The notes under the pieces: model-generated
What the model was told of the DNA's origin: nothing
Databases searched by the model: none
Seen by the model: the letters and a program-made list of their open reading frames with translations, nothing else
Made by a program: the position numbers and the translations under genes
In this document: positions 34,672 to 43,766 of the stretch, piece by piece
Numbering within the stretch: the first letter of the stretch is position 1
Layout: each line of letters starts with the position of its first letter
Assembly: GCF_003939025.1 (NCBI RefSeq)
Contig: NZ_RQIH01000013.1
Span: 62,001 to 126,000 of the forward strand
DNA length: 64,000 bases
Origin: Rhizobium sophoriradicis
GTDB taxonomy: Bacteria; Pseudomonadota; Alphaproteobacteria; Rhizobiales; Rhizobiaceae
Direction of reading: 5' to 3'

Positions 34672-36248
34672 GTCTCGTCAAGAAATTCGCGACCGTCGGC
34701 GGCGCCACCCTCGGCAGCCGCATCTTCGGCTTTGCCCGCGAAACCCTGATGGCGGCAGCGCTCGGCACCGGACCGATGGCCGACGTCTTCTACGCCGCCT
34801 TTCGCTTTCCGAACCTTTTCCGACGGCTGTTTGCCGAAGGCGCCTTCAACGCCGCCTTCGTGCCGCTCTTTGCCAAGGAGATCGAGGCGAACGGCACGGA
34901 CGGCGCCAAGCGCTTTTCGGAGGAAGTCTTCGGCGTCCTGTTTTCGGTGCTGCTCCTCATCACCATCGTGATGGAGCTCTGCATGCCGCTGCTCGTGCGC
35001 TTCGTCATCGCGCCGGGTTTTGCCGACGACCCCGAGAAGTTCTCGATCACGATCCGCATGGCGGCCGTGATGTTTCCCTATCTCATGTGCATGTCGCTGA
35101 CGGCGATGATGAGCGGCATGCTGAATTCGCTGCATCATTTCTTCGCCGCCGCCATCGCTCCCGTCTTCCTCAACGTGGTGATGATCGGGGCGCTGTTCTA
35201 TGCGCTCTATACCGGCGCCGATCCGCTGGCGACCGCCTGGTATCTCTCCTGGGGCGTTCTTGCCGCCGGCGTGCTGCAGCTCGCCGTCGTCTATGTCGGC
35301 GTGCTTGCCGCCGGCATGAGCATCGGCTTCCGCTTCCCGAAAATGACCTCGAACGTCAAGCGGCTGCTGATCCTCGCGGTGCCGGCCGCGGTCACCGGGG
35401 GCATCACCCAGATCAACCAGCTGATCGGCCAGGCGATCGCCTCCTCGCGCGACGGCGCGATCGCGGCGCTGCAATATGCCGACCGCATCTACCAGCTGCC
35501 GCTCGGCGTCGTCGGCGTCGCCGTCGGCGTGGTGCTGCTGCCGGAGCTCGCCAGGGCGCTGAAGGGCGGGGCGCTGCGCGAGGCCGGCAACCTGCAGAAC
35601 CGCTCGATCGAATTCGTGCTGTTCCTGACCATTCCCGCCGCCTTCGCGCTGTGGATCCTGTCCGACGAGATCATCCGCGTGCTCTATGAGCGCGGCGCCT
35701 TCCATCAGGAAAACACCGCCGTCGTCGGCTCGATCCTGGCGATCTACGGCATCGGCCTGCCGGCCTTCGTGCTGATCAAGGCGCTGCAGCCCGGGTTCTA
35801 TGCCCGCGAGGACACCAAGACGCCGATGCGTTTCTCGGCGATCGCGGTTGCGACCAACTGCGCCATGGCGCTGACACTCTTCCCCTATATGGGCGCACCC
35901 GGCATCGCGGTCGCCGAAGCCACCGCCGGCTGGATCAGCACCGTGCTGCTGTTCACCACGCTGCTGCGCCGCGGCCACCTGACATGGGAATGGGCGCTGG
36001 CAAAACGCGCCGCCCTGTTGATCGTCGCTGCCGCCGTCATGGGCGCAGCGATCGTCTTCCTCAAGCAATATTTCGCGTCCTGGCTTGCATCGGGCGCGCC
36101 GCTTCTGACCAAGATCGGCACGCTGGGGCTGCTGATCGCGATTTCCATGCTGGTCTATTTCGCCATCGCCTTCCTGATCGGCGGGGCAAATCTCGGCATG
36201 ATCCGGCGCAATCTGAACCGCAAGCCGGCGGCGGCGGAAGATGCGTAA
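34668..36248 (+). CDS. murJ: Lipid II flippase MurJ
   Basis: A 526-residue MATE/MOP-superfamily protein with about 14 transmembrane segments that flips lipid II for peptidoglycan synthesis. The N-terminus VKKFATVGGATLGSRIFGFARETLMAAALG and FRLPNLFRRLFAEGAFNAAFVPLF-like segment (residues 43-66) are family signatures. The ATGA overlap with glnD shows translational coupling, an arrangement usual in rhizobia. It converges on a small peptidase gene with only 3 bp between the stops. Confidence 0.96.
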   Translation: MSLVKKFATVGGATLGSRIFGFARETLMAAALGTGPMADVFYAAFRFPNLFRRLFAEGAFNAAFVPLFAKEIEANGTDGAKRFSEEVFGVLFSVLLLITIVMELCMPLLVRFVIAPGFADDPEKFSITIRMAAVMFPYLMCMSLTAMMSGMLNSLHHFFAAAIAPVFLNVVMIGALFYALYTGADPLATAWYLSWGVLAAGVLQLAVVYVGVLAAGMSIGFRFPKMTSNVKRLLILAVPAAVTGGITQINQLIGQAIASSRDGAIAALQYADRIYQLPLGVVGVAVGVVLLPELARALKGGALREAGNLQNRSIEFVLFLTIPAAFALWILSDEIIRVLYERGAFHQENTAVVGSILAIYGIGLPAFVLIKALQPGFYAREDTKTPMRFSAIAVATNCAMALTLFPYMGAPGIAVAEATAGWISTVLLFTTLLRRGHLTWEWALAKRAALLIVAAAVMGAAIVFLKQYFASWLASGAPLLTKIGTLGLLIAISMLVYFAIAFLIGGANLGMIRRNLNRKPAAAEDA

Positions 36249-36251
36249 GCT

Positions 36252-36680
36252 CTAACAATCGACCCATCGCCTTTGCGGCCCAACGTCGACATGAATGATG
36301 CCGTTGCAATAGCTGCCGATGCCGCCGATCCCCGGCGCGCTTTTTGCGGCGGCGATGATGGTGCGCTCCGACAGGCCCGGCATCCTGAAATCGGCCGCAA
36401 GGCATTTGCCATGCAGGGAGCCATGACGGCGGGGATGCGGCCTGTGACCGGAGGTGATTACCGGTCGGCGGCCGGTTTTTGCAGCGATATGCGACAGGAT
36501 CGCCCGAAGACGATTTGGAAAACACCCGGCACGGACACTGACGGTCTGGACCGTATAGGCGAGACGCGCCTCGTGTTTCGTCAGATGAATGGCCGGCCTT
36601 TTGTTGTCTTGACCGACGGCGCTGGTTGCTGATTGTAGGGCGAAAAGGCCTGCCATGGCGAGCGAAGCGAGGTTCTGCAT
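36252..36680 (-). CDS. Exported M15/DUF882-type peptidase-like protein
   Basis: A 142-residue protein with a signal peptide (residues 1-24, ending SAVGQ). The core is a small zinc-peptidase fold of the D-Ala-D-Ala carboxypeptidase (VanY/YcbK) kind: PVITSGHRP, then SLHGKCLAADFRMPG with His and Asp ligands, and IIHVDVGPQRRW with the last His. It may trim peptidoglycan in the periplasm. The protein is near the minimum for the family. It is convergent with murJ. Its own promoter would lie in the AT-rich 36681-36868 gap. Confidence 0.82.
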   Translation of the reverse strand: MQNLASLAMAGLFALQSATSAVGQDNKRPAIHLTKHEARLAYTVQTVSVRAGCFPNRLRAILSHIAAKTGRRPVITSGHRPHPRRHGSLHGKCLAADFRMPGLSERTIIAAAKSAPGIGGIGSYCNGIIHVDVGPQRRWVDC

Positions 36681-36868
36681 GATCCCTCCGGGCGGTTGGA
36701 ACGGCGGCCTTCCGCCGACACTGCGCGCGGTTGAGGATTTTCAGTTCAATAAAAGCTTTTCTGTGAAATTTTATACTCAATTATAACTAAACCGTCTGAT
36801 CAATTCGGCTTAAAATCGGGGCAGTGTCTGCCTCAAAATAAAAAAAACATCCAAACGCAGGAGGTCGC

Positions 36869-37267
36869 ATGACGATCCAGTCTCTTTTCCTGGTCACCCT
36901 CGTCGTCGACGATTACGACCGCGCCAAGGCCTTCTATTGCGGCGCCCTCGGCTTCGATTGCCTTGAGGACGAGAAGCAGCCGGCGGGGAAACGCTGGGTG
37001 GTGGTGAAGCCACGAGGCGGAGACGGCGCCGCCTTTCTGCTGGCGCAGGCAGCAAACGAAGTACAGCGGGCAGCAATCGGCAACCAGACGGGCGGCCGGG
37101 TCGGCTTCTTCCTGAAGACCGACGATTTCGCTCGCGATCATGCCGCGATGCTTGCAGCCGGCGTGCGCTTTCTGGAGGAGCCACGGCATGAGGTTTACGG
37201 CACGGTCGCGGTCTTTGCCGATCCTTACGGCAACAGCTTCGATCTGATCCAGCATGCCGCAGGCTGA
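36869..37267 (+). CDS. VOC-family (glyoxalase-like) protein
   Basis: A 132-residue vicinal-oxygen-chelate protein of two beta-alpha-beta-beta-beta units. LVVDDYDRAKAFYCGALGF opens the first module and DPYGNSFDLIQHA ends the second, with a Glu/Asp-rich metal site. An AGGAGGT ribosome-binding site precedes the ATG. Many such proteins are of unknown substrate; it is not clearly glyoxalase I because it lacks the typical His/Glu set. Confidence 0.88.
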   Translation: MTIQSLFLVTLVVDDYDRAKAFYCGALGFDCLEDEKQPAGKRWVVVKPRGGDGAAFLLAQAANEVQRAAIGNQTGGRVGFFLKTDDFARDHAAMLAAGVRFLEEPRHEVYGTVAVFADPYGNSFDLIQHAAG

Positions 37268-37334
37268 ACCCCTTGATTGCGACGGGTTGCCCGTGCATAA
37301 GCCGCGGCGTTAGCAACATAGGCGAAAAGCCCAC

Positions 37335-37365
37335 TTTGCGCGTCTGAGAGACGCGCGCGCTGTAG
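37335..37365. repeat. Dispersed GC-rich palindromic repeat, copy 2
   Basis: TTTGCGCGTCTGAGAGACGC followed by GCGCGCTGTAG. It has the inner hairpin GCGTCT...AGACGC of the family and lies 27 bp upstream of trpS. It is related to 7797-7846 and 58512-58565. Confidence 0.65.
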
Positions 37366-37392
37366 GCCCTCCACCAGCCTTTTGAGGACGAC

Positions 37393-38457
37393 ATGAGCGA
37401 ATTCAAGAAACTCGTATTCTCCGGCGTGCAGCCGACCGGCAATCTGCATCTCGGCAACTATCTCGGCGCGATCCGCCGCTTCGTGGCGCTGCAGGAAGGC
37501 AATGACTGCATCTATTGCGTCGTCGACATGCATGCGCTCACCGCTCAGCTCGTCCACGAGGACATGCCGAGCCAGACGCGCTCGATCGCCGCCGCCTTCA
37601 TCGCCGCCGGCATCGATCCGGAAAAACATATCGTCTTCAATCAATCGGCCGTGCCGCAGCATGCCGAACTCGCCTGGATCTTCAACTGCGTCGCCCGCAT
37701 CGGCTGGATGAACCGCATGACGCAGTTCAAGGACAAGGCCGGCAAGGACCGCGAGCAGGCCTCGCTCGGCCTTTACGCCTATCCGAGCCTGATGGCCGCC
37801 GACATCCTCGTCTATCGTGCCACCCATGTGCCTGTCGGTGAGGACCAGAAGCAGCATCTGGAACTCGCCCGCGATATCGCCATGAAGTTCAACCTCGATT
37901 ATGCCGAGCATATCGGCAGGACCGGCTACGGCGTCGACATCACCGTCGGCGACGAGCCGGTGCATGCATATTTCCCGATGGTGGAACCGTTGATCGGCGG
38001 GCCGGCGCCGCGCGTCATGTCGCTGCGCGACGGCACGAAGAAAATGTCGAAATCGGACCCTTCCGACCTGTCGCGCATCAATCTGATGGATGACGAGGAT
38101 GCGATCTCGAAGAAGATCCGCAAGGCAAAGACCGATCCTGATGGTTTGCCGAGCGAGACCGACGGGCTGCAGGGCCGGCCGGAAGCCGACAATCTGGTGG
38201 CGATCTACGCCGCGCTCGCCGACACGTCGAAGTCGCAAGTGCTGGCCGAATTCGGCGGCCAGCAGTTCTCCGTCTTCAAGCCGGCGCTGGTCGACCTGGC
38301 AATCAACGTGCTCGCACCGATCACCGGCGAGATGCGCCGGCTTATGGACGACACCAGCCATATCGACGCCATCCTGCGCAAGGGCGGCGAGCGCGCAAGG
38401 GAGCGAGCCGAGGTGACGATGAAACAGGTACGCGACGTCATCGGCTTCCTATATTGA
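37393..38457 (+). CDS. trpS: Tryptophan--tRNA ligase
   Basis: A 354-residue class Ic synthetase. The HIGH-like motif is in SGVQPTGNLHLGNYLGAI, and KKMSKSDPSDLSRI holds KMSKS. It charges tRNA-Trp in the cytoplasm. Length and motifs are normal. A palindromic repeat lies immediately upstream. It is followed by a universal-stress protein gene 86 bp later. Confidence 0.97.
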   Translation: MSEFKKLVFSGVQPTGNLHLGNYLGAIRRFVALQEGNDCIYCVVDMHALTAQLVHEDMPSQTRSIAAAFIAAGIDPEKHIVFNQSAVPQHAELAWIFNCVARIGWMNRMTQFKDKAGKDREQASLGLYAYPSLMAADILVYRATHVPVGEDQKQHLELARDIAMKFNLDYAEHIGRTGYGVDITVGDEPVHAYFPMVEPLIGGPAPRVMSLRDGTKKMSKSDPSDLSRINLMDDEDAISKKIRKAKTDPDGLPSETDGLQGRPEADNLVAIYAALADTSKSQVLAEFGGQQFSVFKPALVDLAINVLAPITGEMRRLMDDTSHIDAILRKGGERARERAEVTMKQVRDVIGFLY

Positions 38458-38543
38458 GGCCGATCTCCTCTTCTCCCTGCTGGGCGAAGAGGAGCAAAAA
38501 CTGAGCTTGCAATTTTTTCGCTTCGGGTGTCAGAGTCCGTCCC

Positions 38544-39035
38544 ATGGTATCGAAGCGACTCTCACGGCTCGAAGGTCATCGCCGCAAATTCATGGCGGTG
38601 ATCGACGGTACACCCGAATGCCAGCGCGCCGTTCACTATGCCGGCCGGCGCGCGAAGAATTCCAATGGCGGGCTGGTGCTGCTCTACGTCATCCCCGATG
38701 GCGATTTCCAGCAATGGCTGGGCGTCGAGGCGATCATGCGGGCGGAAGCGCGTGAAGAGGCCGAGGCGGTGGTCGCCAAGATCGCCCAGATCGTGCGCGA
38801 GACGATCGGCATCGAGCCGGAGATCGTCATCCGCGAAGGCGGTGCGGCCGAACAGATCAACGCGGTGATTGAGGACGACCGCGATGTGGCGATCCTGGTC
38901 CTAGCCGCCGGTTCGGCGAAGGAAGGTCCGGGACCGCTGGTCTCATCGATCGCCGGCCGCGCGGCGGCGTTTCCGATCCCGGTCACGGTGCTGCCGGATA
39001 CGCTGACCAATGAGGAAATCGACGCCCTCTGCTGA
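38544..39035 (+). CDS. Universal stress protein (UspA) family protein
   Basis: A 163-residue single-domain UspA-like protein. After a basic 15-residue lead, KFMAVIDGTPECQRAVHYAGRRAK is the standard first strand and helix. The ATP-binding region, ILVLAAGSAKEGPGPLVSSI, has the G-x-G spacing in a variant form, so nucleotide binding is uncertain. It lies between trpS and nfuA, and may act in stress or Fe-S related physiology, which is an inference from context only. Confidence 0.87.
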   Translation: MVSKRLSRLEGHRRKFMAVIDGTPECQRAVHYAGRRAKNSNGGLVLLYVIPDGDFQQWLGVEAIMRAEAREEAEAVVAKIAQIVRETIGIEPEIVIREGGAAEQINAVIEDDRDVAILVLAAGSAKEGPGPLVSSIAGRAAAFPIPVTVLPDTLTNEEIDALC

Positions 39036-39140
39036 GAAATTCTTGAGTAAAAATCTCTTGAATGGAACCGGCAATCGGCTTATCTTCTTTTGAAGAGTTC
39101 TAAAGACGGCGAAGCCGTGGGCAGCCGCATGGAGACCCAG

Positions 39141-39707
39141 ATGTTCATTCAGACCGAAGCCACCCCCAATCCCGCCACGCAAAAGTTCTTGCCGGGCAAG
39201 GTGGTGATGGAAAACGGTACGGCCGAGTTCCGCAGCGCCGAAGAAGCTCAGGCCTCGCCGCTTGCCGCCCGGCTGTTCGAAATCCCTGGGGTGACCGGTG
39301 TCTATTTCGGCTATGATTTCATTTCCGTCTCCAAGGACGATGCCGAATGGCAGCATCTTAAGCCGGCTATATTAGGCTCGATCATGGAGCATTTCATGTC
39401 CGGCAAGCCGGTCATGGGCGACGCCTCCATCCTTTCCGAAGACGCCGATGCCGGCGACGAATTCTTCGACGAAGGCGATGAATCGATCGTGCTGACCATC
39501 AAGGAGCTGCTGGAGACCCGCGTGCGCCCGGCCGTTGCCCAGGACGGCGGCGACATCACCTTCCGCGGCTTCAAGGACGGCAAGGTCTATCTGAACATGA
39601 AGGGCTCCTGCTCCGGCTGCCCGTCTTCGACGGCGACGCTGAAGCACGGCGTCCAGAACCTGCTGCGCCATTTCGTACCCGAAGTGCAGGAAGTGATTGC
39701 CGCTTAA
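39141..39707 (+). CDS. NfuA/NifU-like Fe-S cluster carrier
   Basis: A 188-residue protein with an N-terminal Nfu domain (residues 1-87: MFIQTEATPNPATQKFLPG) and a C-terminal NifU-like domain with the cluster-binding CxxC in MKGSCSGCPSSTATLKHGV. It carries Fe4S4 clusters to target proteins. ATG 39141 has GGAG upstream and gives the conserved MFIQTE start; earlier in-frame starts are not family-like. In many alphaproteobacteria it precedes tsaB, as here. Confidence 0.93.
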   Translation: MFIQTEATPNPATQKFLPGKVVMENGTAEFRSAEEAQASPLAARLFEIPGVTGVYFGYDFISVSKDDAEWQHLKPAILGSIMEHFMSGKPVMGDASILSEDADAGDEFFDEGDESIVLTIKELLETRVRPAVAQDGGDITFRGFKDGKVYLNMKGSCSGCPSSTATLKHGVQNLLRHFVPEVQEVIAA

Positions 39708-39720
39708 AAACGTAGCTTCG

Positions 39721-39742
39721 TCCGGCCGCCCGTTCGGCCGGA
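39721..39742. terminator. Hairpin after the Nfu gene (possible terminator)
   Basis: An 8-bp stem TCCGGCCG with its complement and a 6-base loop, 13 bp past the stop. There is no real T-run after it, so termination may be weak. Confidence 0.5.
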
Positions 39743-39787
39743 TGAAATTATGATCCAGCGACAATAGATTTTTCGGAAATTGATGGC

Positions 39788-40450
39788 ATGATTGTTCTGG
39801 CGCTCGACACGGCAGGTGTAGACTGCGCTGCCGCCGTTTATGACAGCGGTAGGAATACGATGCTGGGGGAGGCATCGGACATGATCGGCAAGGGGCATGC
39901 TGAACATCTGATCGGTATCGTCGATCGCGCACTCGATCAGGCCGGGCTGGCACTATCCGACATCGACCGGCTTGCAGTCACCGTCGGCCCCGGCTCGTTT
40001 ACCGGCATCCGCGTCGGCGTTGCAGCAGCCCGGGGTTTTGCGCTTTCCCTCAATGTGCCTGCCGTCGGCGTCACCACGCTCGAGGTCATGGCATCAGCCC
40101 AGCGCGAGAAGACGCCCGGCCGCGCGGTGCTCGCGGCAATGGACGCCAAGCGCGACGAGATCTACCTCCAATCCTTTTCAGCCGACGGTTCGGCCCTCGA
40201 TGCGCCGCGGGCGGCAAGCGTCGCCGAGGCCCAGGCTTTCGCCGCCGGCTTCGACGGCGAGATTACCGGTTCGGCGACGCCGCTCTTGAAGGCCGGCGCC
40301 GGCGGCGACCACGCCAACCGATTCCCGATTTCCATTGTGGCGCGCCTCGGTGCTGCCGCCTCCCCCGATGCCGGAAAGCCGAAGCCCCTTTATCTGCGCG
40401 GACCGGATGCCAAACCGCAGTCCGGATATGCGATCGCCCGACGAGTATGA
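39788..40450 (+). CDS. tsaB: tRNA t6A37 biosynthesis protein TsaB
   Basis: A 220-residue ASKHA-fold partner of TsaD, needed for threonylcarbamoyl-adenosine at tRNA position 37. MIVLALDTAGVDCAAAVYD and VTVGPGSFTGIRVGVAAARG are the family signatures. It is directly followed by rimI with an ATGA overlap, a classic pair. Confidence 0.95.
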   Translation: MIVLALDTAGVDCAAAVYDSGRNTMLGEASDMIGKGHAEHLIGIVDRALDQAGLALSDIDRLAVTVGPGSFTGIRVGVAAARGFALSLNVPAVGVTTLEVMASAQREKTPGRAVLAAMDAKRDEIYLQSFSADGSALDAPRAASVAEAQAFAAGFDGEITGSATPLLKAGAGGDHANRFPISIVARLGAAASPDAGKPKPLYLRGPDAKPQSGYAIARRV

Positions 40451-40947
40451 CGATGCTGGAAGCCTATCTGACGCTGAAGCCCGAATTCGAAATCATCGCC
40501 ATGGAGCGCGAGGATTGCCGCGATGTTGCCGTGCTGCATGGCGAGCGGTTCGCGCGGCCCTGGGGCGACGGCGAGTTCCATAGCCTGCTGTCGCAGGAGA
40601 CCGTGTTCGGCTTCGTCGCGCGCCAGACCAATGCCATCCTGAAAAAGCCGCTTCCCGGCTTCATCCTTGCCCGCCAGGTCGCCGGCGAAGCGGAAATCCT
40701 GACGATTGCCGTGCAGGCGAAGGCGGCCCGGGCCGGGCTCGGTTGGCGGCTGATGCAGGCCGCGATGCGGGAAGCGCGGGCGCGCGGCGGCGAGAGCATG
40801 TTTCTCGAGGTCGATAACGGCAATACGGCCGCACTCGGCCTTTACCGCAAGCTCGGCTTCGAGAAGGTCGGCGAGCGCCAGGGCTATTACAAGCAGGAAA
40901 ACGGCGCCCTTTCCACGGCGCTTGTCATGAAGCGCGTTCTTCGATAG
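40447..40947 (+). CDS. rimI: Ribosomal protein S18 alanine N-acetyltransferase RimI
   Basis: A 166-residue GNAT enzyme that acetylates the N-terminal alanine of S18 and possibly other proteins. AEILTIAVQAKAARAGLGWRLMQAAM holds the acetyl-CoA loop and SMFLEVDNGNTAALGLYRKLGFEKVGERQGYY is typical of RimI (with the catalytic Glu and Tyr). Overlap by four bases with tsaB. The first 15 residues are longer than in E. coli. Confidence 0.92.
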   Translation: MTMLEAYLTLKPEFEIIAMEREDCRDVAVLHGERFARPWGDGEFHSLLSQETVFGFVARQTNAILKKPLPGFILARQVAGEAEILTIAVQAKAARAGLGWRLMQAAMREARARGGESMFLEVDNGNTAALGLYRKLGFEKVGERQGYYKQENGALSTALVMKRVLR

Positions 40948-41024
40948 TTCCCTGGCAGAGAAGACAGGCTGGCGCGACGACCGTGCGGGCGTTGTCGAAA
41001 CGTGAATAGTTTTGAAGGCGGGCC

Positions 41025-41453
41025 ATGCCTGATGTAGCCAAGACCCTTGAGGAGCTTTGCGCCGAACGCGGCATGCGCATGACCGAGCAGCGCCGCGTGA
41101 TCGCACGTATCCTGGAAGATTCGGCAGACCATCCCGACGTCGAAGAGCTCTACCGCCGCTCGGTGAAAGTCGATGCGAAAATCTCGATCTCGACCGTCTA
41201 TCGCACCGTCAAACTGTTCGAGGATGCCGGCATCATCGCCCGCCACGACTTCCGTGACGGGCGCTCGCGCTACGAAACAGTGCCGGAAGAGCATCACGAC
41301 CACCTCATCGACCTGAAAACCGGTACGGTTATCGAATTTCGCTCGCCGGAGATCGAGGCGCTGCAGGAGCGCATCGCCCGCGAGCATGGCTTCAAGCTGG
41401 TCGACCACCGCCTGGAGCTCTACGGCATTCCGTTGAAGAAGGACGATCTCTGA
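41025..41453 (+). CDS. mur: Fur-family manganese-responsive regulator Mur
   Basis: A 142-residue Fur-type repressor. The N-terminal winged helix has MTEQRRVIARIL and ISISTVYRTVKLFEDAGII; the metal-binding dimer domain has ETVPEEHHDHLIDLKTGTVIEF. In rhizobia the closest Fur homologue responds to Mn2+ and represses sitABCD, hence the name Mur. The fourfold Cys site of many Fur proteins is absent, as is usual in this group. It is followed 27 bp later by olsA. Symbol fur is also used for this ortholog. Confidence 0.9.
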   Translation: MPDVAKTLEELCAERGMRMTEQRRVIARILEDSADHPDVEELYRRSVKVDAKISISTVYRTVKLFEDAGIIARHDFRDGRSRYETVPEEHHDHLIDLKTGTVIEFRSPEIEALQERIAREHGFKLVDHRLELYGIPLKKDDL

Positions 41454-41480
41454 AGCAATGGGTGCCCGGGAGCAGCACAT

Positions 41481-42278
41481 TTGATCGCCTGGCTGCGCAT
41501 TGCTCTGGCTGCGGTCGTTATCCTCGCCGTCAGCATCGTGCTCATACCGCTGCAACTGCTGGCGCTCAGTTTCGACTGGCGGCTGCGCCGCCGGCTGCCG
41601 CGAGTCTGGCACCGCATCATCTGCTATTGTCTCGGCATTCGTGTGCGCGTCACCGGCAGGCTGGAAGACCGCCGGCCGCTGATGCTCTGTTCCAACCATT
41701 CGTCCTGGATGGATATCATGGTGATGTCGGCGGTTGCCGACGTCGCCTTCATCGCCAAGATCGAGGTGGCCGAGTGGCCGATCTTCGGCACGCTTGCCAA
41801 GCTGCAGAAAAGCGTCTTCGTCGTGCGCGAGGAGAGGCGCAAAACCGGCCATCAGGCCAATGAGATCGCCGGGCGCATGGCCGACGGCGAAATCATCGTG
41901 CTCTTCCCCGAGGGCACGACCTCTGACGGCAACCGGCTGCTGGAGGTGAAATCCTCGCTGTTCGGCGCCGCCGCGATGGCCGTGCCCGCCTCGCCGACCG
42001 GAACCGTCGTGGTTCAGCCGGTGGCCGTCGCCTATACAAGGGTGCACGGTATCGCCATGGGGCGCTATCACCGGCCGCTCGCCGCCTGGCCGGGGGATAT
42101 CGAGCTTTTACCGCACCTCCTCGACATCGTGCGCTGCGGCGCCATCGACGCCGAGGTTTCCTTCGGCGAGGCGGTGGATTACCGCGCCGACAGCAATCGC
42201 AAGGAGGTCAGCGCGACCATTGCTTCCCGCATTCGCAACCTGCTCAACAGCCGCCTGCGCGGGAGGGAAATCTCCTAG
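41481..42278 (+). CDS. olsA: Lyso-ornithine lipid O-acyltransferase
   Basis: A 265-residue PlsC-type acyltransferase with an N-terminal transmembrane helix (residues 4-26). SNHSSWMDIMV is the H(x4)D catalytic box and FPEGTTSDGNRLL is the third box. It adds the second acyl chain to lyso-ornithine lipid (or possibly lyso-phosphatidic acid). The olsA name is supported by position between mur and miaB, as in Sinorhizobium (established gene order), rather than by biochemistry. Start TTG at 41481 with GGAG before it. Confidence 0.85.
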   Translation: MIAWLRIALAAVVILAVSIVLIPLQLLALSFDWRLRRRLPRVWHRIICYCLGIRVRVTGRLEDRRPLMLCSNHSSWMDIMVMSAVADVAFIAKIEVAEWPIFGTLAKLQKSVFVVREERRKTGHQANEIAGRMADGEIIVLFPEGTTSDGNRLLEVKSSLFGAAAMAVPASPTGTVVVQPVAVAYTRVHGIAMGRYHRPLAAWPGDIELLPHLLDIVRCGAIDAEVSFGEAVDYRADSNRKEVSATIASRIRNLLNSRLRGREIS

Positions 42279-42338
42279 CAAGCTGCGAAAACAAGATTTC
42301 GATTTTCTCGGGCGGCAAAACCCACTAAATAGCGCGGC

Positions 42339-43748
42339 ATGACACAGGACAGCGCCCTTCTCCAGGCCCCGGAGCCGATGCTCCGCGACGGCTCCAACAG
42401 CCGCAAGGTCTTCATCAAGACCTATGGCTGCCAGATGAACGTCTATGATTCCATGCGCATGAGTGATGCGCTCGCCCGCGACGGTTACGAGCCGACGGAA
42501 GACATGGAACAGGCTGACCTCGTCCTTCTCAACACCTGCCATATAAGAGAGAAGGCGGCCGAGAAGGTCTATTCCGCGCTCGGTCGGCTGCGCGAGATGA
42601 AGAAAAAGAAGGCGGCAGACGGCCGGGAGATGATGATCGGCGTTGCCGGCTGCGTCGCCCAGGCCGAAGGCGAGGAGATCCTGCGCCGGGCGCCGGCCGT
42701 CGACGTCGTCATCGGCCCGCAGACCTATCACCGCCTGCCGGAAGCTTTGCGTCGGGCCAAACAGGGCCAGCGCGTCGTCGACACCGAATATGCGATCGAG
42801 GACAAGTTCGAGCACCTGCCGATCGCCGAGAGCCGGAAGATCCGCGCCCGCGGCGTCACCGCCTTCCTGACGGTGCAGGAGGGCTGTGACAAATTCTGCA
42901 CCTTCTGCGTCGTGCCCTATACACGCGGCTCGGAAGTGTCGCGGCCGGTTTCCCAGATCTTTGAGGAAGCAGAAAAACTCGTCGAAGCCGGCGTGCGCGA
43001 AATCACCCTGCTCGGGCAGAACGTCAATGCCTGGCACGGCGCCGGACCGCGGGGCGGGACATGGAGCCTCGGCGACCTGCTCTACCGCCTTGCCGAAATC
43101 CCCGGCCTCGCCCGGCTCCGTTATACCACAAGCCATCCGCGCGACATGGACGACCGGCTGATCGAGGCGCATCGCGACCTCAGAGCATTGATGCCCTATC
43201 TGCATCTGCCGGTGCAATCGGGTTCCGATCGCACCCTGAAAGCGATGAACCGGCGCCACACGGCGGCCGAATATCTTTCGCTGATCGAACGCATCCGCAC
43301 GATACGGCCCGACATTGCCCTGTCCGGCGATTTCATTACCGGCTTTCCGGGGGAGACAGACGAAGATTTTGAGGATACATTAGAACTTGTGAAGACGGTG
43401 CGCTATGCGCAGGCCTTCTCATTCAAATACTCGACACGGCCGGGCACACCCGGCGCGGAACTGAAGGACCAGGTGCCGGAAGAAATCAAGGCAGAACGGC
43501 TGGAACGCCTGCAAGCGCTTCTCCTGAAGCAGCAGCAGGAATTTGCCGAATCCTGCATCGGCAAAGAGATCGATCTGCTGCTCGAAAAGCCCGGCCGCAT
43601 GCCCGGCCAGTTAATCGGACGTTCTCCCTGGCTTCAGTCTGTGAATGTTGATGCAAAAGCATCGCAAATCGGTGACATTATTAAAGTGCGAATCACCGGA
43701 ACCGGAACGAACAGCCTGTTTGCCGAGCGCGCAGAGGCTGCGGTTTAA
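42339..43748 (+). CDS. miaB: tRNA-2-methylthio-N6-dimethylallyladenosine synthase
   Basis: A 469-residue radical-SAM methylthiotransferase. The N-terminal cluster is bound by Cys in KTYGCQMNVYDS, LLNTCHIREKA and VAGCVAQAEG. The radical-SAM cluster is at CDKFCTFCVVPYTRG. A TRAM domain (about 400-465) binds tRNA. It adds a 2-methylthio group to i6A37. phoH follows 18 bp later. Confidence 0.97.
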   Translation: MTQDSALLQAPEPMLRDGSNSRKVFIKTYGCQMNVYDSMRMSDALARDGYEPTEDMEQADLVLLNTCHIREKAAEKVYSALGRLREMKKKKAADGREMMIGVAGCVAQAEGEEILRRAPAVDVVIGPQTYHRLPEALRRAKQGQRVVDTEYAIEDKFEHLPIAESRKIRARGVTAFLTVQEGCDKFCTFCVVPYTRGSEVSRPVSQIFEEAEKLVEAGVREITLLGQNVNAWHGAGPRGGTWSLGDLLYRLAEIPGLARLRYTTSHPRDMDDRLIEAHRDLRALMPYLHLPVQSGSDRTLKAMNRRHTAAEYLSLIERIRTIRPDIALSGDFITGFPGETDEDFEDTLELVKTVRYAQAFSFKYSTRPGTPGAELKDQVPEEIKAERLERLQALLLKQQQEFAESCIGKEIDLLLEKPGRMPGQLIGRSPWLQSVNVDAKASQIGDIIKVRITGTGTNSLFAERAEAAV

Positions 43749-43766
43749 CCCAAGGAGCCCGACCGC

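Noticed and set aside
38465..38494. Terminator after trpS
   Set aside because: A 9-bp stem exists but the loop is 12 bases and no T-run follows; too weak to list.
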